Origin: Subsaximicrobium wynnwilliamsii
GTDB taxonomy: Bacteria > Bacteroidota > Bacteroidia > Flavobacteriales > Flavobacteriaceae
Reading direction: 5' to 3'
Assembly: GCF_007997225.1 (NCBI RefSeq)
Contig: NZ_VORM01000005.1
Coordinates: 124,001-188,000, forward strand
DNA: 64,000 bases
In this document: piece by piece, positions 1-8,643 of the stretch
How positions within the stretch are numbered: position 1 is the first letter of the stretch
Layout of the letters: the number at the start of each line of letters is the position of its first letter
Made by a program: the position numbers and the translations under genes
Notes under the pieces: model-generated
The model's input: the letters and a program-made list of their open reading frames with translations, nothing else
Told to the model about the DNA's origin: nothing
Database searches by the model: none

Positions 1-257
1 AAAGTGCACATCAATTGCATCCCCAAACAAATGCCTAAAACTGGTTGTTTTAAAGTAGGGATTAGCTTGTCCAATTCTTTTGACGCTAGCATTTTCATGG
101 CCGAGCTTGCCTCCCCCACGCCCGGAAATATCACTTTATCTGCATTTTTGATAATTTCGGCATCATCGCTCAAAATAGCTTCCACGCCCAAACGTTTCAT
201 CGCAAATTGAACACTCTTGGTGTTTCCTGCGCCGTAATCGATTATTACAATTTTCAA
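1..257 (-). CDS. hisH: Imidazole glycerol phosphate synthase glutaminase subunit HisH (3' end beyond window)
   Basis: Glutamine amidotransferase subunit that supplies ammonia to HisF in histidine biosynthesis. About 85 codons are visible. The N-terminus reads KIVIIDYGAGNTKSV, followed by VIFPGVGEA (oxyanion region) and LGICLGMQ, which carries the nucleophilic cysteine of class I amidotransferases. There is no ATG. An in-frame TAA lies seven codons upstream of a TTG at 257, so TTG is the only conventional start that keeps the conserved N-terminus. It is the last visible gene of the minus-strand his operon, 114 bp after hisB. The C-terminal His/Glu of the catalytic triad lies outside the window. 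Confidence 0.93.
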   Translation of the reverse strand, partial: MKIVIIDYGAGNTKSVQFAMKRLGVEAILSDDAEIIKNADKVIFPGVGEASSAMKMLASKELDKLIPTLKQPVLGICLGMQLMCT

Positions 258-341
258 TTTTAGATATATTTTGTTTATGAAACTTCAGGCGATAACAACA
301 ATTGAGAACTACTTTCCCAAGGCTTAGAAATGCTTTAAAAC

Positions 342-363
342 CCACCTGCTTAAAACTAGGTGG
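342..363. terminator. Hairpin in the hisB-hisH junction
   Basis: CCACCT and AGGTGG form a 6-bp stem directly after the hisB stop codon. On the plus strand it is followed by ATTTTTTATT, and on the minus strand by GTTTT. It may reduce transcription into hisH, stabilise the upstream mRNA 3' end, or stop antisense transcription. Which strand uses it cannot be decided from sequence. Confidence 0.45.
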
Positions 364-371
364 ATTTTTTA

Positions 372-1505
372 TTATAACATCCCTTTAGTACTCGGTAAAA
401 TCATCTTTTCTACATCGCGTTTTACCGCCATCTTTATGGCTTTTGCGAAAGCCTTGAAAATCGCTTCTATTTTATGGTGTTCGTTATTGCCTTCTGCCTT
501 GATATTGAGATTGCATTTGGCACCGTCTGTAAAGGATTTGAAGAAATGGTAAAACATTTCCGTAGGCATTTTGCCAATCATCTCACGCTTAAAATCGGCT
601 TCCCAAACCAACCAGTTCCTGCCGCCAAAGTCTATGGCTGCCTGTGCGAAGCAATCGTCCATTGGTAAAGAAAATCCGTAACGCTCAATGCCCAATTTAT
701 TGCCTAAAGTGCTGGCAAAAACCTCGCCCAAAGCAATCGCGGTATCTTCAATGGTATGGTGCTCATCAACTTCCAGATCGCCTTTGACATCAACGTTTAA
801 ATCCAATTGGCCATGTCTCGCTATTTGGTCGAGCATGTGGTCAAAAAAAGCGATTCCCGTGTCAATGTTACTTTTTCCGGTGCCATCGAGATTTAAAACG
901 ATTTTGATTTTGGTTTCGTTGGTATTACGTATAATGCTTCCGGTTCTGGCATCTGTTTTCAAAAACTTATAGATGGACTCCCAATCGTTGGATTCCAACG
1001 CGATAAAGTCTTCTAAAGCATCCCGCTTTACCGTGATTTCATCGGTTCCTAAATGCGTATGGTCATTGATAAATATGCCTTTTGCACCCAAATTCTTGGC
1101 CAATTCAATATCCGTTAATCGATCGCCAATCACGAAGGAATTTGCCAAATCATAATCCGCCGTAAAATACTGTGTCAATAAACCAGTGTTGGGTTTGCGT
1201 GTGGCTGCGTTATCCTTGGCGAAGGTTCTATCAATAAATTGTTCTTTAAAAACAATGCCTTCCGCCTCAAAAGTCTGCAACATGAAATTGTGGACCGGCC
1301 AAAAGGTGTTTTCAGGATATACCGCTGTTCCCAAGCCATCCTGGTTAGTAATCATGACGATTTCAAAGTCTAATTCCTTGGCGATCCTACTTAAATATTG
1401 AAACACTTTGGGGTAAAATTCCAACTTTTCAAAACTATCGATTTGTTCGTCTGCTGGTTCTTTAATCAGTGTTCCGTCGCGGTCTATAAATAATATGCGT
1501 TTCAT
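372..1505 (-). CDS. hisB: Bifunctional histidinol-phosphatase / imidazoleglycerol-phosphate dehydratase
   Basis: Two-step histidine enzyme of 377 residues. The N-terminal HAD phosphatase shows the nucleophile motif IDRDGT (Asp8, Asp10), the ITNQDG motif and [12 protein letters not shown]. The C-terminal half is IGP dehydratase with [22 protein letters not shown] and [14 protein letters not shown], whose His and Glu residues bind the metals. The cysteine-rich zinc loop of the E. coli enzyme is absent: the segment before RKP reads [11 protein letters not shown]. The gene lies between hisC and hisH in the operon. Its ATG is 30 bp from the hisC stop, and that spacer holds part of a 33-bp palindrome. 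Confidence 0.97.
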   Translation of the reverse strand: MKRILFIDRDGTLIKEPADEQIDSFEKLEFYPKVFQYLSRIAKELDFEIVMITNQDGLGTAVYPENTFWPVHNFMLQTFEAEGIVFKEQFIDRTFAKDNAATRKPNTGLLTQYFTADYDLANSFVIGDRLTDIELAKNLGAKGIFINDHTHLGTDEITVKRDALEDFIALESNDWESIYKFLKTDARTGSIIRNTNETKIKIVLNLDGTGKSNIDTGIAFFDHMLDQIARHGQLDLNVDVKGDLEVDEHHTIEDTAIALGEVFASTLGNKLGIERYGFSLPMDDCFAQAAIDFGGRNWLVWEADFKREMIGKMPTEMFYHFFKSFTDGAKCNLNIKAEGNNEHHKIEAIFKAFAKAIKMAVKRDVEKMILPSTKGML

Positions 1506-1521
1506 GATTTTGATATTAATT

Positions 1522-1554
1522 AGACCTCACAGGTTTTAAAAACCTGTGAGGTCT
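1522..1554. repeat. 33-bp palindrome overlapping the hisC 3' end
   Basis: Near-perfect palindrome with arms AGACCTCACAGGTTTT and AAAACCTGTGAGGTCT around one base. Its right arm encodes the last residues of HisC (DLTGF), and the A/T centre supplies the hisC stop codon. Similar 33-bp elements occur at 2605-2637 and 52014-52046. Confidence 0.85.
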
Positions 1555-2591
1555 TGTAATGCTTTAATTAATTTTATGTTCTCCATTTGTGTACCCACCG
1601 TAAATCGCAGGCAATTTTCACAACCTACTTGATTGGTGCGGTTTCTAACCACAATCCCTTGTTTTATCAATTCGGAATAGCGTTTATTGGCATCATCCAC
1701 TTTAGCTAAAATAAAATTAGCGTCGGAAGGATATACGGTTCCAACAAAAGCAATCTGCTTTAATTCTGAAATCAACCATTCCCGCTGTTGCACTAATTTT
1801 TGAATTTCCTCAGAAACTTGAGCTGGATCATTCAAGCGTTCCAAAGCCTTTTGCTGAGTAAGTTCATTAATATTGTATGGTGGCTTGATGCGGTTTAAAA
1901 TTGCGATAATTTCCGCGGAAGCGTAACAAATCCCCAAACGAATACCTGCCAAGCCATAAGCTTTGGAAAGGGTTTGGGTCACGATAAGATTTGGAAACAC
2001 TGCCAATCGCGACACCCAACTTTCTACCTTTGAAAAATCGATATAAGCCTCGTCGATGACTACGAGTCCGTTGAAGTTTTTAATCAATTTTTCTATGCTT
2101 GCCGACTTAAAACTGTTCGCAGTAGGATTATTAGGCGAACATAGAAACAGTAGTTTTGAATGCGAATTTGAAGCTTTTAATATCGCCTCTACTTTAGGTT
2201 CAAAATGGGTGTCCAAAGCAATCTCGATGACTTCAATGGCATTGAGATTCGCCAAGACACTGTACATGCCATAAGTTGGTGGTAAGGTCAAAACATTATC
2301 CCGGTTGGGCTCACAAAAAGCCCTGAAGATCAAATCCAGCACTTCATCGCTGCCATTGCCAAGCAAAATTTGATTGCTAGGAATTCCCTTCAATTGAGAT
2401 AATCGCTGTTTGAGTTTTATTTGTTGCGGATCTGGATAACGGTTAACGCCATTCTCAAACGGATTTTCATTGGCATCTAAAAACACCAAATCGCTAGAAG
2501 CCGCTTGAAACTCATCTCTTGCTGAAGAATAGGATTTTAGGGATTTGATGTTGTCTCTAAGTAGGTTTTGTATGTTAAAATTTTTGGTCAT
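1536..2591 (-). CDS. hisC: Histidinol-phosphate aminotransferase
   Basis: PLP-dependent fold type I aminotransferase of 351 residues. It converts imidazole-acetol phosphate to histidinol phosphate. Visible motifs are DANENPFENG near residue 39, the SPNNPT motif, VIDEAYIDF with the PLP-ring Asp, and TLSKAYGLAGIRLG with the Schiff-base lysine, plus a C-terminal RFTVG arginine segment. Length is normal for the family. The five C-terminal residues come from a repeat element. The gene lies between hisD and hisB on the minus strand. Confidence 0.97.
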   Translation of the reverse strand: MTKNFNIQNLLRDNIKSLKSYSSARDEFQAASSDLVFLDANENPFENGVNRYPDPQQIKLKQRLSQLKGIPSNQILLGNGSDEVLDLIFRAFCEPNRDNVLTLPPTYGMYSVLANLNAIEVIEIALDTHFEPKVEAILKASNSHSKLLFLCSPNNPTANSFKSASIEKLIKNFNGLVVIDEAYIDFSKVESWVSRLAVFPNLIVTQTLSKAYGLAGIRLGICYASAEIIAILNRIKPPYNINELTQQKALERLNDPAQVSEEIQKLVQQREWLISELKQIAFVGTVYPSDANFILAKVDDANKRYSELIKQGIVVRNRTNQVGCENCLRFTVGTQMENIKLIKALQDLTGF

Positions 2592-2604
2592 GGTTATGTT
2601 AATT

Positions 2605-2637
2605 AGACCTAACAGGTTTTAAAAACCTGGTAGGTCT
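2605..2637. repeat. 33-bp palindrome between hisD and hisC
   Basis: Related to the element at 1522-1554, with arms AGACCTAACAGGTTTT and AAAACCTGGTAGGTCT (imperfect). It sits in the 66-bp hisD-hisC spacer. It is preceded on the plus strand by the same TTAATT as the 1522 copy, which points to insertion of a defined mobile or copied unit. Confidence 0.85.
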
Positions 2638-2657
2638 TTTCCGATTTGCTTGCACTA

Positions 2658-3950
2658 TTAAAATTCTTTTTCTAAATCCTTTAATCTTAAGCTTACCGCA
2701 TTTTTATGTGCCCGTAAACCTTCTGCTTCCGCCATGAGTTCAATGCTGTGGCCAATTGTTTTGATGCCTTCTTTTGTGATTTTCTGAAACGTGATGCTTT
2801 TGGTAAAACTATCCAGATTCACACCCGAATACGCTCTGCTAAAACCGTTGGTTGGCAAGGTGTGATTGGTGCCCGAGGCATAATCGCCAGCACTTTCTGG
2901 CGTGTAATTACCTATAAATACCGAACCAGCGTTGATGATATTTTCGGTGTAAAAAGCTTCATTTTCTGTGCAAATGATAAAATGTTCGGGGGCATAGGCA
3001 TTTATGAGTTCCAAAGCCATCTCATGTGATGCTACAAATATGAGTTTTGAGTTGTCGATCGCTTTTTGAGCCATGTCTTTTCTTGGGAGCTGCTGTAATT
3101 GTTGTGCTACAGCTTCAGAAACATCTTCAATCAATTGCTTGGAAGTAGAAACCAAAATCACTTGGCTGTCGGCACCATGCTCGGCTTGGCTCAACAAATC
3201 GGAAGCCACAAAACTTGCATTGGCCGAGTCATCTGCAACTACCAGCAGCTCACTTGGACCGGCAGGCATATCAATAGCAACCCCATGTTTGGTAGCCAAT
3301 TGTTTGGCGACCGTGACATATTGATTTCCTGGACCAAAAATTTTATAGACCTGTGGAATGTTTTCCGTACCAAAAGTCAAGCCTGCAATGGCTTGGATAC
3401 CTCCAACCTTAGCAATTTTGGTTACGCCACACAATTGCGCTGCATACAAAATCTCATTGGCAATCTTGCCTTGCTTGTTTGGTGGCGAACACAATACAAT
3501 CTCCTTACTGCCAACAATGTTTGCTGGTATTGCCAACATCAAAACTGTGGAAAACAAGGGCGCTGTGCCTCCTGGGATATAGAGTCCTACCTTTTGGATG
3601 GGGCGCTTTTCCTGCCAACACTGTACGCCTTTTGTGGTTTCCAGACTTATTCGTTCTGTTTTTTGGGCGGTATGAAACACTTCAATATTTTGTTTGGCGA
3701 CCTGAATGGCTTGCTTTAATGCTTCGGAAACTTTTGTCGAGGCCTCAATAATTTCTGCTTCGGAAACCAAAAGCGTCTCAACTTTGACGGCATCAAACAT
3801 TTCGGTGTATTTTGAAATGGCTGCCTCGCCATTGCGTTGTACGTCGCTGAAGATATCATTGACGGTTTGCTCAATATTTTCCAAACTTTGGGTAGGGCGT
3901 TTTAAAAGCGCTGACCACGTGGATTTATCTGGGTTGAATACTTTGTTCAT
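2658..3950 (-). CDS. hisD: Histidinol dehydrogenase
   Basis: Zinc and NAD-dependent enzyme for the last two steps of histidine synthesis, 430 residues. It carries the family signature around FGPGNQYVTVAKQ and DMPAGPSELLVVADDSA, QAEHGADSQVILV, the APEHF motif and the C-terminal SAGDYASGTNHTLPT. Start and length fit the family. It lies 407 bp downstream of hisG, an unusually long spacer for an operon, and 66 bp before hisC. Confidence 0.97.
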   Translation of the reverse strand: MNKVFNPDKSTWSALLKRPTQSLENIEQTVNDIFSDVQRNGEAAISKYTEMFDAVKVETLLVSEAEIIEASTKVSEALKQAIQVAKQNIEVFHTAQKTERISLETTKGVQCWQEKRPIQKVGLYIPGGTAPLFSTVLMLAIPANIVGSKEIVLCSPPNKQGKIANEILYAAQLCGVTKIAKVGGIQAIAGLTFGTENIPQVYKIFGPGNQYVTVAKQLATKHGVAIDMPAGPSELLVVADDSANASFVASDLLSQAEHGADSQVILVSTSKQLIEDVSEAVAQQLQQLPRKDMAQKAIDNSKLIFVASHEMALELINAYAPEHFIICTENEAFYTENIINAGSVFIGNYTPESAGDYASGTNHTLPTNGFSRAYSGVNLDSFTKSITFQKITKEGIKTIGHSIELMAEAEGLRAHKNAVSLRLKDLEKEF

Positions 3951-4357
3951 TATTAGATGCGAATTTTACGAATTAAAACGAATTGATATGAATTTTACGA
4001 AACATGCCTGCCGGCAGGTTCATAAGAATTCATTTTGTTTGGGCCTTGACCGCTCTGTTTGGTTACTAAAAGACTGGTATAAAATTCTATTTTAGATCAG
4101 TTTTCAAACCATGCCTCCTACACATCTTCCTTTGGTTACATTTATTGGGCACTGATCGCGCTGGTACTTAATTGCTTGATTTGAAATTTGTTTTTCAGTT
4201 CATGGAATTTCTGCGTGGGGTTTTTTCCTCAATTGTGTTAGACGCTGGACGCGCTTATCTCCTTCTTAACTGGACGTGTAATTGCTAGTTTCAAAATTTG
4301 CTTTTCAGTTCATAAGATTCCTGCCCCTACCTGTCGGTAGGTAAAATGAGCTGGAAT
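3951..4357. other. Long hisG-hisD spacer with palindromes and an imperfect direct repeat
   Basis: No credible gene is visible. It contains CCTGCCGGCAGG at 4007-4018 and CTACCTGTCGGTAGG at 4328-4342, both members of a palindrome family seen elsewhere in the window. There are short CGAATTTTACGAA-like repeats next to hisD. Two imperfect copies of an AATTGC...TTTTCAGTTCAT segment start near 4163 and 4271. The region is probably transcribed as part of the his mRNA. Confidence 0.6.
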
Positions 4358-5215
4358 TTAGAGTACCATGTTTTCGATTGGGCAAACTAGAATCCCCTCA
4401 GCTCCGTGCTTTTTGAGTCCGTCGATGACTTCCCAAAAATCATTTTTGTTGATCACAGAGTGCAAAGAACTCCAGCCTTCCCTTGCCAAAGGTAAGATGG
4501 TAGGACTATTCATACCCGGTAAAATCGCCATTATTTCCTCTAATTTTTCATTTGGTGCGTTAAGCAGAACATATTTGCTTTGCCTTCCGAGTAAAACGGA
4601 TTGTAACCTAAACTGAAGTTTATCCAGAGTTGCTTTATTTTTCGCAGAAATCATGGGAGACACCGCCAGCACTGCTTCCGATTTTAAAAGCACTTCCACT
4701 TCCTTTAATCCATTCTTGAATAAAGTGCTTCCGCTGGAAACAATATCAACGATGGCATCTGCCAAACCGATGTTCGGAGCAATTTCCACAGAACCATTAA
4801 TAATGTGCAAATGTGCGTTTATGTTGTGCTTTTCCAAGAATTGCTTAACCGTGTTTGGATAAGAGGTTGCGATGCGCTTCCCTTCCAAATCCTGAACGCC
4901 ACTATATTTTGCTGATTTGGGAACCGCAATAGAAACCTTGCAGCTTGAAAAACCCAATTTCTCGACAATGGAAATGGCGCCACCTTTCTCAATCAATACA
5001 TTTTCCCCAATAATGGCTGCATCAACCACACCATCTATTAAATACTGCGGGATGTCGCCATTGCGAAGGTAAAATACTTCCAAAGGAAAATTTTTGGCAG
5101 ACGCCTTGAGTTGGTCTTTGCCATTGTCTATAGAAATTCCGATTTCATTGAGGATTTTCATGGAATCATCGTGCAATCGTCCTGATTTTTGAACTGCAAT
5201 TCTTAGTTTAGTCAT
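4358..5215 (-). CDS. hisG: ATP phosphoribosyltransferase (long form)
   Basis: Catalyses the committed first step of histidine synthesis (ATP + PRPP), 285 residues from the ATG that begins MTKLRIAVQKSGRL. An upstream in-frame ATG at 5266 would add 17 residues, but it lies within a leader hairpin and is unlikely. The catalytic core includes LRNGDIPQYLIDG and the PRPP-binding segment VDIVSSGSTLFKNGL. The length and C-terminal segment (LPGMNSPTILPLA) indicate the long HisG class with its own regulatory domain, which does not need HisZ. It is the first structural gene after the attenuator. Confidence 0.96.
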   Translation of the reverse strand: MTKLRIAVQKSGRLHDDSMKILNEIGISIDNGKDQLKASAKNFPLEVFYLRNGDIPQYLIDGVVDAAIIGENVLIEKGGAISIVEKLGFSSCKVSIAVPKSAKYSGVQDLEGKRIATSYPNTVKQFLEKHNINAHLHIINGSVEIAPNIGLADAIVDIVSSGSTLFKNGLKEVEVLLKSEAVLAVSPMISAKNKATLDKLQFRLQSVLLGRQSKYVLLNAPNEKLEEIMAILPGMNSPTILPLAREGWSSLHSVINKNDFWEVIDGLKKHGAEGILVCPIENMVL

Positions 5216-5254
5216 TTTTAAATGTTCGTTTTTGAGGTATAGTATAAATGAAAA

Positions 5255-5270
5255 TCCTGTTTTCACAGGA
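5255..5270 (-). promoter_or_regulatory. Small GAAA-loop hairpin upstream of hisG
   Basis: On the minus strand TCCTGT and ACAGGA enclose a GAAA tetraloop, directly after the T-run of the leader terminator. It could shape the 5' end of read-through transcripts. Its role is inferred only from position. Confidence 0.35.
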
Positions 5271-5276
5271 ATAAAA

Positions 5277-5310
5277 TAAAAAAACCCGTTCGATTAGCTC
5301 AAACGGGTTT
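5277..5310 (-). terminator. Leader terminator (attenuator) of the his operon
   Basis: The minus strand reads AAACCCGTT, a TGAGCTAATCG loop, then AACGGGTTT followed by T-rich sequence: a rho-independent terminator between the His-rich leader peptide and hisG. It lies 31 bases after the leader stop codon, as expected for a ribosome-mediated attenuator. I could not identify a convincing antiterminator pairing by eye. Confidence 0.8.
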
Positions 5311-5341
5311 AAAATATAAATTGAAAGTATTCAATACATTT

Positions 5342-5395
5342 TCAGCTCGCTTGATGGCCAGTGTGAAAATGATGATGAAATTGAATAGTTGTCAT
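5342..5395 (-). CDS. His operon leader peptide MTTIQFHHHFHTGHQAS
   Basis: A 17-residue ORF with five histidines (HHH, then H at positions 11 and 14). It is located upstream of a rho-independent terminator and hisG on the same strand. This is the classical arrangement of a his attenuator: ribosome stalling at His codons when charged tRNA-His is scarce should favour read-through. A possible -7 box (GATCTTTG, one base off TAnnTTTG) lies at 5415-5422 on the minus strand. Function is inferred from composition and position. Confidence 0.8.
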   Translation of the reverse strand: MTTIQFHHHFHTGHQAS

Positions 5396-5474
5396 GTTTT
5401 ATCTTTTGGTGTTGCAAAGATCGCCAATTTATTTTTATAAACCCTAATGCGATGTTCATAAAATTATCTTAAGC

Positions 5475-6287
5475 TTATTGATTGCCCAAAATAATTGGAA
5501 GGCCAGAATCTCCAGAACCAATCACAATAACTTTGCTATTAGGCGATTCTGCTAACTTCATGGTCGCATCAATACCTTTATCCTGTAAAATCTTATCGGT
5601 CAAGGATGCACTCAAAATTTTATTGGCATCGGCTTTACCTTGGGCTTCGATACGTACTTTTTGAGCTTCTTTATCGGCAGTTACCAATCTAAACTCATAC
5701 TCCAAGGATTCTTGTTCTTGTTTCAATTTACGCTCAATCGCTTGTTTGATGGTTGGTGGTAAAGTCACGTCACGAATTAGGATATCATTTAATTGAATGT
5801 ATTGACTTGAGACGATTTTGTTTGTTTCTTCAAATATCTCATCCTGAATGGCGTCACGTTTGCTCGAGTACAATTGTTCTGGGGTGTAACGTCCAACCAC
5901 ACTTCTGGCGGCACTTCTGATAGCGGGCTGCAAGACTCTACTCACATATTCTTTACCCTTTTCTTTGTGCAATCTACTCAAATTCTCATAATCGGGCTGA
6001 AACAAGACAGTCGCATCTAACGCAATATCCAAACCGTTGGAGGATAGTGCAGACATTTTTTCAGACAAAGCTTGTTGTCTCACTTCGTAATCAATCACAC
6101 TGTTCCAAGGTGCCACGAAATTGAGGCCTTCTTGTAAAGGATCTTTTTCGGGGTCAACACCACCACTAAGTTGATAGAGCACACCTGCATGACCAGAGTC
6201 AATGGTAACCACAGATTTAAATATTATAATGACAAGCGCAATAATTAGGATAAGTGCAAATGCACCTCCTTTAGGTAATTTTTCCAT
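5475..6287 (-). CDS. Prohibitin-like SPFH domain membrane protein
   Basis: Protein of 270 residues with one N-terminal membrane anchor (about residues 10-28, ALILIIALVIIIFKSVV). An SPFH/band 7 domain follows, starting at VTIDSGHAGVLYQLSGG. A charged helical region (about 150-220) is followed by a hydrophobic C-terminal segment. The family forms large ring or cage assemblies on membranes and often modulates membrane proteases. The exact partner is unknown here. It starts 12 bp after the VWA membrane protein stop, so the two are probably co-transcribed. Confidence 0.88.
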   Translation of the reverse strand: MEKLPKGGAFALILIIALVIIIFKSVVTIDSGHAGVLYQLSGGVDPEKDPLQEGLNFVAPWNSVIDYEVRQQALSEKMSALSSNGLDIALDATVLFQPDYENLSRLHKEKGKEYVSRVLQPAIRSAARSVVGRYTPEQLYSSKRDAIQDEIFEETNKIVSSQYIQLNDILIRDVTLPPTIKQAIERKLKQEQESLEYEFRLVTADKEAQKVRIEAQGKADANKILSASLTDKILQDKGIDATMKLAESPNSKVIVIGSGDSGLPIILGNQ

Positions 6288-6299
6288 AAATATTCTTTC

Positions 6300-8333
6300 T
6301 TAAATTAATCCGTTATACTTTCTTATAAACCACTCTGCAAACAAGCAGAACATCATTAAGGCTAGAAGGTATTTGATATCTATCAAAGGTACGACATTTT
6401 TACTGCTTTTCTGCACGATAGCGAAACGAGAATCGTTCAATAAATCTGAAGTAAAGGCATTTGTTTGATCAATGAAATAGGACCTTCCATCAGTGTCCAT
6501 GGCAATCGTTTCCATCTTCGAAACATTGGCATTGAGAAATTGCTGTTCTACGTTGTAATCCAATATTTTAAGATCACCGGCTTTAGAAATATTTTCAGAA
6601 GCCACATTCACTTTAAAGCTGTAGTCGCCAGCCTCTAATCCACTCAAATCCACTTGATAATTAGTTGTGTTTAGCACAAAAGGGATTCTTGTGGTTTTAT
6701 CGGTATCCTTATTATCAAGCAAAATCTCTAAATTGGCATTGGCATCAAACTCGTAATTCTTGTTGAAAAATTGTGCACTTAGGATCACATTTTCATTGCC
6801 ATTATAGAAAGATTCATAGTTGACGTTCAATCTAGAACGTCTTTTGTTGCTGCTTAAATACTGCACCAATTTACCCACAAAATCATCAAAGTTGTTGAAG
6901 CTACCTTCGTCGAAATAAGTTTGGGCACGCCAGCGCCAAATCCCCTCGCCCAATATGAGTGCTTCTCTGCGCTCATTGACTTCAAAAGTGGCAATCATAG
7001 GTTCATCGATTTGAATGCCATTGATGGTTTTATACAGAATTGTTTCTGTTGGCACTAAAAAATTGGTTTCACCAAATTCTGATTTCAGTGGTGGAAAATC
7101 CTCGAAATTGAGATCATCAACAATGAAAGCCCCATAGTTTTGGTTGAGCGTAGGTTGAAATTCTTCAGTTTGATTTGTAATTTGTTGTTTATAATTGGTT
7201 TGTATCTTATTCAATTGTGACCAATTGGTATTTGTACCTGCAACCACAATTTTATTGAGTTTTAAACGATCAACTTCCTCAAAAAGCAACTTAAAGTCAT
7301 TTGTAGGTTGATATGCTATAACCAATTGAAAATCATTTGATTGTTTTAAAAATTCTTGAACATTTAAAATACTTGCTTGACGTTGCTCGTTACGCTCTAT
7401 GGCTTTTTTGAATGTGCCTAAATCGGGATGGATAATTTCTGAAACAATTGCCACATTTGTTTTTTGATCAATCACTTCGACAGCAAAATTCTTGACATTA
7501 TTTATGGTATTCTGTTCATTATCCATCGGAAGCAATTCCGCTTTATAAGTTCCAATACCCACCCGGTTTGCCGGCAAGTTAAAGTTGACGATTTGTGAGG
7601 TATTGTCCTTACTGAAACTTAAAGGTTTTGAGAACACGGTGGCAGTCCCCGACGAAACTTTCAATTGGGTGTTTATGGCGGAAGTGCCACTATAGTTGGC
7701 AATGATTTCTACAGGGAATTTGTTCTTGAGAAATGCGTAACGGTTTACGTTGAGCTGCTCGATCTTTAAATCGGCAAACCTTGTGGTATCTCCCAAAATC
7801 ACTGGAAAAATAGGATGTTTGTATTTTTTGGCCAGATACACATAATCGCTGCCGTAAGTCTGGTTTCCGTCGGAAATCAATACCGTTGGTGATACAGCAT
7901 TATTGAAAACCTCAGAAAAACGTTCAAAGACCTTGGCCAAATTGGACTGCTTCTCATTAAAGGCTAAAGTATCTAATGGAATGAGCTCTTTTCCGAAGCT
8001 ATAAAATTCGAGATCAAAGCGCTCGTTCAAAGCTTCATCCTGTCTAAGCGTCTCTAAAAGCGCTTTGGCTTTTGTGTCCTGCTTTAAATACGCAACCGAT
8101 TCAGAATTATCGACTGCGATTAATAAATTAGGTTTTTCATTGTAATAAGTGACGCTATCAAACTTAGGATTGATAAGCAGCAACAGAATCGATAATACGG
8201 TCATAAATCGTAATGCCGCTAAAAACCAATAGATTTTGCCTTGCTTTTTTGACTTATAGATATATTGAAAAAGCGCTAATGCTAGCGCTACTAAAATTGC
8301 TAAAATGATATATATCAGGGTTTGGGTTTGCAC
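6300..8333 (-). CDS. VWA-domain-containing membrane protein
   Basis: Protein of 677 residues with two N-terminal membrane segments (about 5-25 and 37-60), a von Willebrand A-like region, a long beta-rich periplasmic part and a C-terminal membrane helix (about 650-670). The VWA-like region has NLLIAVDNSESVAYL as a MIDAS-type DxSxS motif and TVLISDGNQTYGSDY. This architecture resembles Bacteroidota BatA/BatB-like and glutamine amidotransferase-like VWA proteins. It probably mediates metal-dependent protein contacts at the inner membrane. A specific function cannot be assigned. It is upstream of the prohibitin-like gene. Confidence 0.8.
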   Translation of the reverse strand: MQTQTLIYIILAILVALALALFQYIYKSKKQGKIYWFLAALRFMTVLSILLLLINPKFDSVTYYNEKPNLLIAVDNSESVAYLKQDTKAKALLETLRQDEALNERFDLEFYSFGKELIPLDTLAFNEKQSNLAKVFERFSEVFNNAVSPTVLISDGNQTYGSDYVYLAKKYKHPIFPVILGDTTRFADLKIEQLNVNRYAFLKNKFPVEIIANYSGTSAINTQLKVSSGTATVFSKPLSFSKDNTSQIVNFNLPANRVGIGTYKAELLPMDNEQNTINNVKNFAVEVIDQKTNVAIVSEIIHPDLGTFKKAIERNEQRQASILNVQEFLKQSNDFQLVIAYQPTNDFKLLFEEVDRLKLNKIVVAGTNTNWSQLNKIQTNYKQQITNQTEEFQPTLNQNYGAFIVDDLNFEDFPPLKSEFGETNFLVPTETILYKTINGIQIDEPMIATFEVNERREALILGEGIWRWRAQTYFDEGSFNNFDDFVGKLVQYLSSNKRRSRLNVNYESFYNGNENVILSAQFFNKNYEFDANANLEILLDNKDTDKTTRIPFVLNTTNYQVDLSGLEAGDYSFKVNVASENISKAGDLKILDYNVEQQFLNANVSKMETIAMDTDGRSYFIDQTNAFTSDLLNDSRFAIVQKSSKNVVPLIDIKYLLALMMFCLFAEWFIRKYNGLI

Positions 8334-8643
8334 TATATGCTTTTAATCAGGTTTTATGTTGGTCTGAACAAACCTAAGCATTAAATCTTAGGTTTCCTAC
8401 AATTAGCGGTAAGGGCAAATCCAATTCCCTAACCGAGTGAAATTCCGTATTTGAAATCTGTGATTCCATATTCGGGTAAAAATAAAGTTTGAGTTCTAAT
8501 AATACTGCGATGCGACCTAAGCTTCGTTTTACGTTCAAAAATCTCATGATTTGAAAATTTATTTTTATGTGCCAAATAGCAAGCATGACTCCATTCAACT
8601 ACACAAAACAATTACAGTACTATATAGTGAAACATTTGGAAAC
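8334..8643. other. Intergenic region with an 8-bp-stem hairpin
   Basis: No gene is visible. AACCTAAG and CTTAGGTT at 8371-8394 form a hairpin with an 8-base loop. It has no strong T-run, so a terminator role for the upstream minus-strand gene is uncertain. The short minus-strand ORFs here have no recognisable features. Confidence 0.5.

Noticed and set aside
3099-3719. 206-residue plus-strand ORF
   Set aside because: Antisense shadow of hisD, which has strong family motifs on the minus strand.
8374-8611. Two minus-strand ORFs of 60-74 residues
   Set aside because: No signal, domain or plausible start context; composition looks non-coding.
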